A stretch of DNA of 64,000 nucleotides from Thermohalobaculum sp039187815 (GTDB lineage: Bacteria > Pseudomonadota > Alphaproteobacteria > Rhodobacterales > Rhodobacteraceae): positions 60,086 through 124,085 of the forward strand of contig JBCCZI010000001.1 in the NCBI GenBank assembly GCA_039187815.1, in the 5' to 3' direction. This document shows positions 28,120-36,895 of this stretch, one piece after another. How positions within the stretch are numbered: the first letter of the stretch is position 1; each line of letters starts with the position of its first letter. A model generated the notes under the pieces. It was not told the DNA's origin. It worked only from the letters and a program-made list of their open reading frames with translations, and searched no databases. The position numbers and the translations under genes were made by a program.

Positions 28120-29034
28120 TCAGCTGCTGCTGCCCTCATGGGCGGCCAAGAGCTTCACGGCCTTGTTCATCTCGACCAGGAAGCGATCGGTACCAACCGC
28201 AAACAGAGCCAGATCGCGAAGCGACACGGCTTGGCCCGCGACCACCGCCGCGCCGATGGGGCGCACCGCTTGCCACTCGGTGTTCGCGATCGATAGCTGG
28301 CTGGCGATCGCGGGCGTCGGCGGCTTTGGCACGCCAGCGATGGGCATGCCGTCGATGAAGGCGGCCAGCGAGGTCTCGAAGAGGTCGAAGGTCGCGGCCA
28401 GCTCGCCCGGCATGCTGTCCGGCTCAAACCCGCGCGCCACCAAGCAGACCTCCTTGGCGAGCTTCTGGCTCAGCATCCGCTGGCGGCCATAGAGGTCGAG
28501 CAGCAAGGCCGAGCCAAAGCCGCCATCGCCGAGGTCTTCGGTGTAGGAGGCGCGGAGCTGGGCAACCATGTCATTGGCCCGCTTGCGCGCCTCGAGGGCC
28601 AGTCCGACCGACTGGCCGAAGTCCTCTTCGGATACGAACTCACCGGCCAGTGCGCCGTTGTAGATGCCCTGTAGCGGCAGCCACATCAGATTGACCGAGT
28701 TCCAGGACTTCTTCGGTCCATCCCGCTTCTCTGCAAAGATCTTCTGAGAGGGATCGCCCTTCTTGAACCCTTTGTGGGTCTGGTCGAAGAGATCCATCGC
28801 CTTGGTCAGTTTGGCCACGCTGGTCGCAGCGTCGACACCCGACCGGGCATAGCAGAAATACTTCGACATCCGCTCCAGCAGCATGCGCTGGCGTCCTGCC
28901 AGGTCGATACGGATGGCGATGGTCGACGGCGTCATCTCGACTGGGCCGCCGGCGAGTGCCGGGACGCCCACTGGGCCGAGCAGGCCAGCGACGACCAGGC
29001 CAGCCGATATCCTTTTAGTTAGTCCAGTACGCAT
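28120..29034 (-). CDS. secreted protein with two PilJ/NarX-type sensory domains
   Basis: 304 residues with a cleavable signal peptide (MRTGLTKRISAGLVVAGLLG, ending near PALAGG), so periplasmic. Two copies of the PilJ (type IV pili methyl-accepting chemotaxis N-terminal) motif are visible: IDLAGRQRMLLERMSKYFC and LDLYGRQRMLSQKLAKEVC. Each GRQRML helix is normally the extracytoplasmic sensor of PilJ/NarX proteins. There is no membrane anchor, HAMP or kinase part, so it may act as a free ligand-binding protein. GGAG is 9 bases upstream of the ATG at 29034; an AT-rich 213-bp region separates it from the divergent ABC ATPase gene. Confidence 0.78.
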   Translation of the reverse strand: MRTGLTKRISAGLVVAGLLGPVGVPALAGGPVEMTPSTIAIRIDLAGRQRMLLERMSKYFCYARSGVDAATSVAKLTKAMDLFDQTHKGFKKGDPSQKIFAEKRDGPKKSWNSVNLMWLPLQGIYNGALAGEFVSEEDFGQSVGLALEARKRANDMVAQLRASYTEDLGDGGFGSALLLDLYGRQRMLSQKLAKEVCLVARGFEPDSMPGELAATFDLFETSLAAFIDGMPIAGVPKPPTPAIASQLSIANTEWQAVRPIGAAVVAGQAVSLRDLALFAVGTDRFLVEMNKAVKLLAAHEGSSS

Positions 29035-29247
29035 AGTCTGTACTCCCCCCATACAGGTACTCTTTGTCTGCTTTGCACAAAAATTTTTTGAAGTCGACGA
29101 ACTATTAAAGAGAGTTTTGGGGATAGTTTGCAATTTAGGGTTTTGTATGGCCGCTTTGTGGCCCGCATGCTCGGACCGCTGGCCCGCTTGTCACAACTCC
29201 GTCGGCTTGTTAGGCGTGGCTAACCCAAGCAAACTCGTCAGGATAGC

Positions 29248-30387
29248 GTGACGCACCAAGGCCACGATAGCGAGACGGCACCGCCGCGATTGGCGCTCGA
29301 TGCCATCGGCATGCGTTTTGGCGCCGAGAATGCTGTGTCCGACCTCGACCTCGCAGTGACTGAGGGCGAGGTCGTATGCCTTTTGGGGCCCTCTGGCTGC
29401 GGCAAATCGACGACCTTGCGCATCGCGGCCGGGGTCGAGCGCCAGACCAAGGGGCGCGTTTTGATCGACGGCGTGGTCGCATCGGATGCCAGCCTCCACC
29501 GCCCACCCGAACAGCGCTCGGTTGGCCTGCTGTTCCAGGACTTTGCGCTCTTTCCGCATCTGACCGTGGCAGAGAACATCGGCTTTGGGCTCCGGCAAAC
29601 GCCCAAATCCCAACGGCGTGGGATTGTGGAGGACTATCTCGCCAAGGTCGGGCTCGACGGATTTGGCGCCAAGTACCCCCATCAGATCTCTGGGGGCGAG
29701 CAGCAGCGCGTAGCCTTGGCCCGTGCCCTGGCGCCGCGGCCCCGGGTGATGCTGATGGATGAGCCGTTTTCGGGTCTCGACAACCGATTGCGCGATGATG
29801 TGCGCGATGAGACCCTGGCGATCCTGCACGCCGAGGGAACCGCGGTGCTGCTGGTCACCCACGAGCCGGACGAGGCGATGCGGATGGCCGATCGGATCGC
29901 TTTGATGCGGGACGGTCGGATCGTTCAGGTGGGCGTGCCTTATACCCTCTACAACGCGCCGGTGGACCGAGCAGCGGCGGCGTTTTTCTCGGATCTCAAC
30001 ATTTTACATAGCGTTGTGAAGGACCGGACGACCGAGACGCCGTTCGGACGGTTCGCCGCACCAGAGCTTCCGGACCAGACGGCGGTCGAGGTGATCGCGC
30101 GGCCGCAGCATGTCGCGATTGTCGAAGACACAGGAACCATGCCGTCGGTTGGCGCCTCCGATGGCAATCCCGCTCGAGGCCGGGTTGTCCGAGCGCGGTT
30201 CATCGGGGCTCAGTCGTTGATTGAGGTCGAGATGGACCACGATCGCTCGATGATCCGAGCGTCCGTGCCCAACGCATGGGTTCCCGGCGCCGGCACCCCC
30301 GTCTGGCTCTCCTTGCCCCGGGACCGCTGCCTTGTCTTTCCCTGCCTTCACCAAGACGCCCATGCGAGACCCTGGGCAGCGCAGTAG
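29248..30387 (+). CDS. ABC transporter ATP-binding protein (iron/spermidine importer type)
   Basis: 379 residues. Walker A GPSGCGKSTTLR, Q-loop LFQDFALFPHLTV, signature ISGGEQQRVALARAL, Walker B VMLMDEP and H-loop THEPDEA are all intact, so the ATPase should be active. The C-terminal extension (about 245-365) fits a TOBE-type regulatory domain. Best match by eye is the FbpC/PotA importer group for Fe(III) or polyamines. The first possible start is a GTG at 29248. No permease or binding-protein gene is adjacent; partners must be elsewhere. Confidence 0.85.
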   Translation: MTHQGHDSETAPPRLALDAIGMRFGAENAVSDLDLAVTEGEVVCLLGPSGCGKSTTLRIAAGVERQTKGRVLIDGVVASDASLHRPPEQRSVGLLFQDFALFPHLTVAENIGFGLRQTPKSQRRGIVEDYLAKVGLDGFGAKYPHQISGGEQQRVALARALAPRPRVMLMDEPFSGLDNRLRDDVRDETLAILHAEGTAVLLVTHEPDEAMRMADRIALMRDGRIVQVGVPYTLYNAPVDRAAAAFFSDLNILHSVVKDRTTETPFGRFAAPELPDQTAVEVIARPQHVAIVEDTGTMPSVGASDGNPARGRVVRARFIGAQSLIEVEMDHDRSMIRASVPNAWVPGAGTPVWLSLPRDRCLVFPCLHQDAHARPWAAQ

Positions 30388-30513
30388 AGCGAATTAGCTC
30401 AGGGAAATTCGGACGGCGGATCGAGGGGGGCTTTCGCGCCGCCGCTCCTTTCAATATGTACGAGGGAACCGGGCGGTTGCTTGAGCCGCCTGCGAGACAA
30501 GGAGACACACGCC

Positions 30514-30747
30514 ATGGGCCTGAGCGTTTGGCAAATCCTCATCGTTGTTCTGCTGCTCGTGCTGCTGTTCGGACGCGGCAAAATCTCTGAGCTGATGGGC
30601 GACATGGCGAAGGGCATCAAGAGCTTCAAGAAAGGCATGGCCGAGGATCCGACCGACGATGCCGCAAGGAAGGTCGAGCAGGGCACGGACGAGCCCATCG
30701 ACGTGACGCCCGCCCCAGCCGAGCAGAAGAAGGACAGCGCCGGATAG
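30514..30747 (+). CDS. tatA: Sec-independent protein translocase subunit TatA
   Basis: 77 residues. One N-terminal membrane helix (LSVWQILIVVLLLVLLFGRG), then the amphipathic helix with the hinge FGRGKISELMGDMAKGIKSF and an acidic soluble tail. TatA oligomers form the twin-arginine translocation pore or membrane-thinning patch. AAGGAG precedes the ATG at 30514; the upstream in-frame extension is not used. First gene of tatA-tatB-tatC. Confidence 0.96.
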   Translation: MGLSVWQILIVVLLLVLLFGRGKISELMGDMAKGIKSFKKGMAEDPTDDAARKVEQGTDEPIDVTPAPAEQKKDSAG

Positions 30748-30759
30748 GGCGCCGCCGCT

Positions 30760-31155
30760 ATGCTCGATATCGGCTGGCAGGAGCTTCTGGTCATCGGTGT
30801 TCTCGCGCTTTTGGTCGTGGGACCCAAGGAGTTGCCCGGTCTGTTGCGCACCGTCGGCCAGTGGGCAGGCAAGGCGCGCTCGGTTGCCCGGGATTTCCAG
30901 CGCTCGATGGAGGATGCCGCGCGTGAGGCCGATGTTGCGGAGTTCAAGGCGTTGAAAGATGCCAAGAAAGACATCGAGAGCGTCACCAAGTTCGACTATG
31001 CCGAGCAGGCCAAACGCGCGCAGTCCTTCATGACCTCGCCGGCCCCGTCGGAGAGCGCACAGCAGGCCGCTGCGGCCGAGCCGGCGCCGCTCGCCGAGAC
31101 CCCCGCTCAGACCCCCGCCGCCGAGCCGGACCCACCGGCCGAGCGCAAGGCGTGA
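30760..31155 (+). CDS. tatB: Sec-independent protein translocase subunit TatB
   Basis: 131 residues. The membrane helix WQELLVIGVLALLVVGPKELP with the conserved Glu and GPKELP hinge is diagnostic. The amphipathic region (LLRTVGQWAGKARSVARDFQR) and a Pro/Ala/Glu-rich tail follow. TatB with TatC forms the receptor for twin-arginine signal peptides. It lies 12 bp after tatA and 4 bp before tatC. Confidence 0.95.
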   Translation: MLDIGWQELLVIGVLALLVVGPKELPGLLRTVGQWAGKARSVARDFQRSMEDAAREADVAEFKALKDAKKDIESVTKFDYAEQAKRAQSFMTSPAPSESAQQAAAAEPAPLAETPAQTPAAEPDPPAERKA

Positions 31156-31159
31156 GCGC

Positions 31160-31966
31160 ATGTCGGAGAAGCACATCGATGACAGCGCGGCTCCACTGAT
31201 CGAGCATCTGATCGAACTGCGCTCGCGGCTGGTCTATTCGCTGATCGCGCTCGGCATTGGGTTCGTCATCTGCTGGATTTTCGCCGAAGAGATCTACACC
31301 ATTCTGACTTTGCCGCTGGTGCGGGCCCTCGAGTCGCGCGGGCAGGAGCCCCAGCTGATCTTCACCGCGCTGCACGAGGCGTTCTTCACCTATCTCAAAC
31401 TCGCCATGTTCGGGGGCTTCTGCATCGCTTTCCCGGTGATTGCCAACCAGATTTGGAAATTCGTGGCCCCTGGACTCTACAGCAACGAGCAGCGGGCGTT
31501 CCTGCCATTCCTGCTGGCGACCCCGCTCTTGTTTATCCTGGGCGCTAGCTTCGTGTACTTCCTGATCATGCCGCTCGCCATCGACTTCTTCCTCAACTTC
31601 CAGGTCCCGGGTGGCGAGGACAGCGGCAACACCAAAATCGAGTTCTTGGGCAAGGTGAACGAGTACTTGTCCCTGTCGATGACCTTTATCCTGGCCTTTG
31701 GCATCTGCTTCCAGTTGCCGGTGCTGCTGACGCTGATGGGCCGCGCTGGCCTGGTGACGGCCGATGGCTTGTCGGGTGGGCGCAAATACGCGGTCGTGGC
31801 GATCGCGGCTTTGGCGGCCATCCTGACGCCGCCCGATGTGATCAGTCAGATCGGGCTCGGAGGGGCGGTTTACTTGCTCTACGAAATCTCGATCCATCTC
31901 GTGCGCTTGGCCGAGCAGAAACGCGATGCGCGCCGGGCGGCGGAAGAGGCCGGCGAAGAGGCATGA
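31160..31966 (+). CDS. tatC: Sec-independent protein translocase subunit TatC
   Basis: 268 residues with six membrane helices. Conserved elements: APLIEHLIELRSRLVYSL at the N-terminus, where the twin-arginine recognition residues lie, IFTALHEAFFTYLKLAMFGG, FVAPGLYSNEQRAFLPF, and LTPPDVISQIGLGGAVYLLYE at the C-terminus. Its stop overlaps the next ATPase gene by 4 bp (ATGA), so that ATPase belongs to the tat transcript. A possible client in this window is the Tat-signal caspase-like protein near 57.4 kb. Confidence 0.97.
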   Translation: MSEKHIDDSAAPLIEHLIELRSRLVYSLIALGIGFVICWIFAEEIYTILTLPLVRALESRGQEPQLIFTALHEAFFTYLKLAMFGGFCIAFPVIANQIWKFVAPGLYSNEQRAFLPFLLATPLLFILGASFVYFLIMPLAIDFFLNFQVPGGEDSGNTKIEFLGKVNEYLSLSMTFILAFGICFQLPVLLTLMGRAGLVTADGLSGGRKYAVVAIAALAAILTPPDVISQIGLGGAVYLLYEISIHLVRLAEQKRDARRAAEEAGEEA

Positions 31967-32832
31967 GCGTCTCGGAGTTCGAGACGACCGCCCTGTTGAC
32001 CCGCATTGCCGAGGCGCTGGAGCGGATCAGCCCGCCGCCCGCACCCTCGCCAAATTGGGATGCAGCCGAGGCCTTTGTGTGGTCGGCCGATCCAGATCGT
32101 CTGACGCCTGTCGCGCGCATCGCGCGGGTGCCGATCGAGCGCTTGGTTGGCATCGACCGCGCCCGCGACACGCTACTGGACAACACCCGCCGCTTTGCCA
32201 AAGGGCTTGCGGCCAACAATGTGCTGCTTTGGGGCGCGCGGGGTATGGGCAAGAGCTCTCTGGTCAAGGCCGCCCATGCCACAGCCAATGCCGAGACGGG
32301 CACGCTCCGCCTGATCGAGATCCACCGCGAGGACATCCCGACGATCCACCGGCTGCTGGCGCGGCTCGACGGCGTGCCGCAGCGCTTCTTGGTCTTTTGC
32401 GATGATTTGTCCTTCGACAAGGACGATCAGCACTACAAGAGCCTGAAGGCCGTGCTGGACGGCGGCGTCGCTGGGCGGTCCGAAAACGTGTTGCTCTATG
32501 CCACCTCGAACCGGCGGCACCTGATGCCGCGGGACATGATCGAGAACGAGCGCTCGACGGCGATCAACCCTTCGGAAGCAACCGAGGAAAAGGTGAGCCT
32601 GTCGGACCGGTTCGGCCTGTGGCTCGGCTTTCATCCTTGTGACCAAGCCGAGTATCTGGCGATGATCCGGGGCTATTGCGATGCGTTCGCGATCGCCATT
32701 GATGACGAGCGGTTGCGGGCCGAGGCGATCGAGTGGCGCCAAACCCGTGGCGCCATGTCAGGCCGAGTGGCGTGGCAATTTGTCCAGGATCTCGCTGGCC
32801 GCGAGGGCGCGAGCCTCAGCCCCGGCGGCTGA
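31963..32832 (+). CDS. DUF815 family AAA-type ATPase
   Basis: 289 residues. The Walker A reads GARGMGKSSLVKA; Walker B is FLVFCDDLSFD; a sensor-like stretch LLYATSNRRHLMPR follows. The block IHREDIPTIHRLLARLDG and SDRFGLWLGFHPCDQ are hallmarks of DUF815 (PF05673). Function is not established for the family, although it is widespread in alphaproteobacteria, commonly near yajC or tat genes. The start overlaps the tatC stop, suggesting translational coupling to the Tat operon. Confidence 0.9.
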   Translation: MSVSEFETTALLTRIAEALERISPPPAPSPNWDAAEAFVWSADPDRLTPVARIARVPIERLVGIDRARDTLLDNTRRFAKGLAANNVLLWGARGMGKSSLVKAAHATANAETGTLRLIEIHREDIPTIHRLLARLDGVPQRFLVFCDDLSFDKDDQHYKSLKAVLDGGVAGRSENVLLYATSNRRHLMPRDMIENERSTAINPSEATEEKVSLSDRFGLWLGFHPCDQAEYLAMIRGYCDAFAIAIDDERLRAEAIEWRQTRGAMSGRVAWQFVQDLAGREGASLSPGG

Positions 32833-33190
32833 ACCGCTGCGCGCCCAGATCCTTCTTGCCCATCAGCAAGAGCCAGACCGCAGCGGGCAGCTGCACCGCG
32901 GTCGCGATGGTCCCGCTCGTTCCCACCAAGGCGGTGTTCGTGTCGCTGACATCGCCGAGGTCGGCGTTGAAAACAGGGCCGACGCGAACGCGCCGTCTTC
33001 CCTCTCGACCGAAAATCACAGTGCTCTTGGTCAGCTCGAACCAGTCCACCGTGCCGTTCTGGTCAGCTCATGAGGGATACTCGCCGTGGTAGATCTCTGT
33101 GATCTGCCAAACCGGCGCGGCCTGTGCCCTTGCTGCGACGAAAGATGTGGCATGCAAGACTGCCCACTTGATTACGCGGGGACAGTCCGA
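32816..33190 (-). pseudogene. decayed secreted protein with VPLPA-CTERM-like tail
   Basis: Two fragments in the same minus-strand frame. The upstream part has a degraded signal-peptide-like stretch (WAVLHATSFVAARAQA), then APVWQITEIYHGEYPS and an in-frame TGA (33068-33070). Reading straight through gives ADQNGTVDWFELTKS, and the fragment ends with VQLPAAVWLLLMG plus a basic end, the layout of VPLPA-CTERM sorting signals (PxxW-LLL-G and Arg-rich tail). ITE...WFELT resembles the lamin-tail-like proteins that often carry this tail. No good start codon survives, and the middle is too short. The upstream boundary is approximate. Confidence 0.6.
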
Positions 33191-33233
33191 ACTTGAGGCG
33201 TCACTGTCCGGCGTATAGGGCCCGCTTCGCACG

Positions 33234-34466
33234 TCAGATATAGCGCATAGGATCGACCGAGGCGGCCCCTTCGCGCACCTCGAAATGCATGCGCGCATCC
33301 ACGCCGCCCTCCGGGGTCGCCACAACGCCAATGGGCTGGCCGCGGCTGACGATATCGCCCCTCTTCACTGTGACATCGGAGATGCGGCCATAGACGGTAA
33401 GGAGCTCGCCCGGATGGCGCAGCAGCACGATGGTGCCAAGCCCGCCCAGAGCCTCAGAGACCAGCGCCACTTCGCCGGCCTCGGCCGCAACCACGGTTGC
33501 TCCGGGTGGCGCAGCAAAGTCGACGCCGTCATTCTTGATGCCGCCAGCGCCCTCTCGATAGCCGAGCGCCACGGGTCCATCGACCGGGCGCTGCAGGCGC
33601 GTTGTGGAGGCGGGCGCCGCAGGAGACGGCTCACTCGTTGCCGGGTCGCTGTCATTGGCCACGGGCAGTTCGGCAGCCGGTTCCCCGATCGCGACCGCAG
33701 GATCTGGCGCGCGCGCGATCTCTGTCGGCTCGGCAACCTCGCGGCTGCCGGACTGGTATTGGCTGAGCGCCGGTGAGCGCAGTGTCTCGGCCGGGCGCGG
33801 CTCGGGCGGCAGCGGATCGCCGGAGCTCGGCGGCGCTGGGATGGCCACGCCTTCGCCGGGCGTCTCGGTCAGGGGCTCTTCGGCCGAGGGATCGCCCGAG
33901 CGGTCGATCGCACCCAAGACCAGCTCGGGGCTCCAACTTCCATCATTGGCCGGCGGTGCCGTGGCAGGTGCGGTTTGCGGCGCTGCCGCTACGGTCGTGG
34001 CGGCGGGATCCGAGAGATCGAGCGGGGCCGCCTCGATGCTCGGGCTGGCCGGTGCGGCCGATGGTGCAAGCGCCGGGGCGGGCGCGGGCGTCGGCTGCCA
34101 GCCGCCGGGGCGGGGTGGCAGCACCAGCTCGTCGCCGGCGCGTAGGCTGTGGGTCGCCGAGAGGCCGTTATACGCTCCGAGTTCCGAGGCGGAGAGGCCG
34201 ATCCGCTCGGCCAGCGTCGCCACCGTGTCGCCGTCCTGGGCGCGCGCCGCGGCATAGCCGTCATAGGCCACGATCCCATCGCCGCCGGGCAACGGGGTCG
34301 CGGTATTGCTCCGTGCCGCCGCAGAACTGCCGCCGCCAGAAGGGTCGGACCCGCGGATCTCAACCTCCGCATTGCTGGGATCCTGACGCCCGGCACAGGC
34401 GGCCAAGGCCAATGCCAGGATGCAGCCCGTCGCGCCGCGCCAAATCCGAGTGCTCGGTCGTCTCAT
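33234..34466 (-). CDS. NlpD-like lipoprotein with LysM and degenerate LytM (M23) domain
   Basis: 410-residue outer-membrane or periplasmic lipoprotein. The signal peptide ends in a lipobox (LALAACAG; lipidated Cys about residue 24). A LysM domain (about 65-115: DTVATLAERIGLSASELGAYN) binds peptidoglycan. A long Pro/Ala/Glu-rich linker leads to an M23 fold (about 295-410). The zinc ligands look lost: NDGVDF replaces HxxxD, and RMHFEV has only the second His. As with NlpD/EnvC, it probably activates cell-wall amidases rather than cutting peptidoglycan. Last gene of serS-AAC(3)-surE-pcm-nlpD. Confidence 0.88.
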   Translation of the reverse strand: MRRPSTRIWRGATGCILALALAACAGRQDPSNAEVEIRGSDPSGGGSSAAARSNTATPLPGGDGIVAYDGYAAARAQDGDTVATLAERIGLSASELGAYNGLSATHSLRAGDELVLPPRPGGWQPTPAPAPALAPSAAPASPSIEAAPLDLSDPAATTVAAAPQTAPATAPPANDGSWSPELVLGAIDRSGDPSAEEPLTETPGEGVAIPAPPSSGDPLPPEPRPAETLRSPALSQYQSGSREVAEPTEIARAPDPAVAIGEPAAELPVANDSDPATSEPSPAAPASTTRLQRPVDGPVALGYREGAGGIKNDGVDFAAPPGATVVAAEAGEVALVSEALGGLGTIVLLRHPGELLTVYGRISDVTVKRGDIVSRGQPIGVVATPEGGVDARMHFEVREGAASVDPMRYI

Positions 34467-34511
34467 GGTTCTGCCTCATAGCGTCAGGCGCCGCCTCGCG
34501 GGCCGGCGCAT

Positions 34512-35171
34512 CTAGCGTTCGGCGTCCTCGGGCAGTCCCTGGATCAGGGGGACAAAGCGCACATCCCCGAGTTCCGTATATGTCAGCCCGTCGGCGCTCT
34601 TCTCAATTTTTATCAACTGCTGCACATCATGGGACTGGCCCACCGGCAGCACCATTATGCCACCGTCACGCAATTGGTCCAACAAAAGCGGCGGGGTGTC
34701 GTCTGCGGCCGCCGTGATGATGATGCGATCGAAGGGGGCCTGCTCGGGCCATCCGATGGTGCCGTCGCCGATCCGGATGGTGACATTGCCAAGCCCCTGG
34801 GCTTCGATGCGGCCGCGCGCGAGCATGGCCAGCGGCCGGTGGCGCTCGATCGAGTAGACCCTGCGCGCCAGCCGCGCCAAAACCGCCGCCTGGTAGCCAG
34901 AACCCGCACCGATCTCGAGCACCTTGCAGCGGGGCGTGACATCCAGCGCCTGGCTCATCATACCCACGACCGTCGGCTGGCTGATCGTCTGGCCACAGCG
35001 GATGGGCAAGGCGGTGTTGTCATAGGCGCGGCGCTCGAAGGCCGCCTCGACAAACGCCTCGCGCGGCGTGCGCTCGATTGCCGACAAAACGGCCTTGTTC
35101 GTTACGCCGCGCGAGCGCAGCTCATAGATCAACCGCATCAGGGTCTCGGCCCGCTCTGACGCCTCTGCCAT
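34512..35171 (-). CDS. pcm: protein-L-isoaspartate O-methyltransferase
   Basis: Repairs isoaspartyl damage using S-adenosylmethionine; 219 residues. The region after FERRAYDNTALPIRCGQTISQP contains the substrate-binding motif, followed by the SAM motif I VLEIGAGSGYQAAVLARL and RVYSIERH. DRIIITAAADD and GGIMVLPVGQ complete the fold. The classic surE-pcm-nlpD stationary-phase arrangement is preserved. The 66-bp gap to surE has no obvious promoter. Confidence 0.95.
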   Translation of the reverse strand: MAEASERAETLMRLIYELRSRGVTNKAVLSAIERTPREAFVEAAFERRAYDNTALPIRCGQTISQPTVVGMMSQALDVTPRCKVLEIGAGSGYQAAVLARLARRVYSIERHRPLAMLARGRIEAQGLGNVTIRIGDGTIGWPEQAPFDRIIITAAADDTPPLLLDQLRDGGIMVLPVGQSHDVQQLIKIEKSADGLTYTELGDVRFVPLIQGLPEDAER

Positions 35172-35237
35172 CCCGATCTACGCTCCCAGCACGCCCCTCA
35201 CGCCGCCGCGCCAGCCTACTCGGCGCGGGGACCGTTG

Positions 35238-36011
35238 TCAGCCCAGCGCGGCCCGCGCCTCGCCCATCAATGCATCGGCGGTGAGGTCGATGCCGAGCGG
35301 GGTGATGGTCACCCATCCCTCGATCAGACGCCGCGCATCCGAGCCCTCAGGCGCTGAGGCATTGCTGGTGCGGTGGCGGTAGAAATAGAACTCGCGGCCA
35401 TTTGGCGCGGTGTGGGGCACAAGCTCGAAGGTGCCATCGGCGCGGATGCCCTGGCGGCAGACCTGCATGCCTTGCACCGCATCGGCCGCGACGGCGGGGA
35501 AGTTTACGTTGTAGAACGCGCCTTTCGGGCAGGGCATCGCCAGCACCCGGTGCACCGCCTCGACGCCGAGCCGGCGCGAGGCCTCCCACATATCCTCCGG
35601 CCCCTCCGGCCCGCGGGTATAGAACTGGCTGAGAGCGATGGCGCGGATCCCGGCCAGGGCCCCCTCCATCGCGCCGCCGACGGTGCCGGAATAGACCACA
35701 TCCTCGGCCACATTGTGCCCCCGGTTGACGCCCGAGAGGATGAGATCGGGCGGCGTCTCGGCCATCACGCCGTTCAGCCCCGCGATCGCGCAATCGGCCG
35801 GATAGCCGTCGACCGCAAAGCGCCGTGGCCCCATCTCGGTGATGCGCAGCGGTGTCGTGTAGGAGATCGCATGGCCGACGCCCGAGCGCTCGCTCTCCGG
35901 GGCCACGACCCAGACCTCGCCCTCCGGCCCGGCGAGCTCGGCGCCAATCGCTTCGGCAACCGCCAAGCCCGGCGCCGTGATGCCGTCGTCATTCGTGATC
36001 AAGATGCGCAT
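35238..36011 (-). CDS. surE: 5'/3'-nucleotidase SurE
   Basis: Metal-dependent nucleoside monophosphate phosphatase, 257 residues. MRILITNDDGITAPG (metal-binding Asp pair) starts the protein; VVAPESERSGVGHAIS (SerGly motif), PDLILSGVNRGHN (metal Asn) and YSGTVGGAMEGAL follow exactly as in SurE. It is cytosolic or periplasm-associated and acts in nucleotide salvage and stress survival. Same strand as pcm and the AAC(3)-like gene. Confidence 0.96.
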   Translation of the reverse strand: MRILITNDDGITAPGLAVAEAIGAELAGPEGEVWVVAPESERSGVGHAISYTTPLRITEMGPRRFAVDGYPADCAIAGLNGVMAETPPDLILSGVNRGHNVAEDVVYSGTVGGAMEGALAGIRAIALSQFYTRGPEGPEDMWEASRRLGVEAVHRVLAMPCPKGAFYNVNFPAVAADAVQGMQVCRQGIRADGTFELVPHTAPNGREFYFYRHRTSNASAPEGSDARRLIEGWVTITPLGIDLTADALMGEARAALG

Positions 36012-36054
36012 GATGCCCCCGCTGCGGGTCGGTGTCGCCCGCCGAGGGTGGGTT

Positions 36055-36840
36055 TTAGGGGCGCGCCCGCGTTCCGTCCATCGCCAATGCTGCGGAAAGG
36101 TAGCCTGCGGCGAAGGGAACCATCCTGCCGGCCGAGACCAGCACGCTCTCAGCCAAACCTATGCGTCCCATGCGGCCTTGCCCGGTTGCCAGAAAGGCCT
36201 GGCCGATCGCGGGAAAATGGGTGTTCAGATCATCGCCCACATCGGGGATGGCCAAGACGTGGTCGCCTTCGGGCACGAGGCGGGTTTTGCGCCGACCATG
36301 GGGGATGAGGCCTTCGGCATGGTGGAGCAGCGATAGACGATTGAACCCCACGCCGAGCAACAGCATCTGCGCATCCATCTCGGTCATACGTGCAAAGGGC
36401 GAGGCGGTGCCGGTCGCCCAGGCCACGGGATGCGGCTCGAGGATCACCCCGGCCTGTGGACCAGCGGCAATGACCGAAGTGGTCGGATGCGCGCTCCGCC
36501 GCGTGCCGGGGCGCTGGCGCAGGGCTTCCGTGATCGCGCCCATCTCGCTCGGCGCCGTGGCGGGGTCGTCGGGCCAGGTTTCGCGCGCCTTGTCTGCCCA
36601 CCATTTTGGGGCCGTCTCGACAATCCCGTCGAGCGAGACCGAGGCGTTGATAAAGGCGGGCATCACGAGGGTGCCCTGTGGCCCGAGCGCCGCCATCAGC
36701 GCGTCGACCACCGTCGGAGCCCCGCCCTCGACGGGGCCCATGGCGGACAGCGAGGCGTGCACCATCAGAACGCCGCCAGACGCCACGCCGAGCGCCCAGA
36801 GATCATCGGTGATGCGCGGGGCTGTCAGATCCACGGACAT
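36055..36840 (-). CDS. aminoglycoside N3-acetyltransferase-like protein
   Basis: About 260 residues of the AAC(3)/COG2746 family. GGVLMVHASLSAMGPVEGG, LGPQGTLVMPAF, ALRQRPGTRRSAHPTTSVIA and GFNRLSLLHHAE are family blocks with the catalytic His-containing segments. True aminoglycoside resistance is uncertain; most chromosomal members have unknown acyl acceptors. The Shine-Dalgarno (AAGGGAG) abuts the ATG at 36840 with no spacing, so translation more likely starts at the GTG at 36834. Inserted between serS and surE in one direction. Confidence 0.85.
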   Translation of the reverse strand: MSVDLTAPRITDDLWALGVASGGVLMVHASLSAMGPVEGGAPTVVDALMAALGPQGTLVMPAFINASVSLDGIVETAPKWWADKARETWPDDPATAPSEMGAITEALRQRPGTRRSAHPTTSVIAAGPQAGVILEPHPVAWATGTASPFARMTEMDAQMLLLGVGFNRLSLLHHAEGLIPHGRRKTRLVPEGDHVLAIPDVGDDLNTHFPAIGQAFLATGQGRMGRIGLAESVLVSAGRMVPFAAGYLSAALAMDGTRARP

Positions 36841-36895
36841 CTCCCTTTCGGCCAGGGCACGGGTCCCCGCAGGTGCCCGCTGGGATCCGTGCCGG

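Noticed and set aside
36055..36840. AAC(3)-like gene as an acquired antibiotic-resistance gene
   Set aside because: No mobile element or compositional change; it sits inside a conserved housekeeping run, so a native acyltransferase is more likely.
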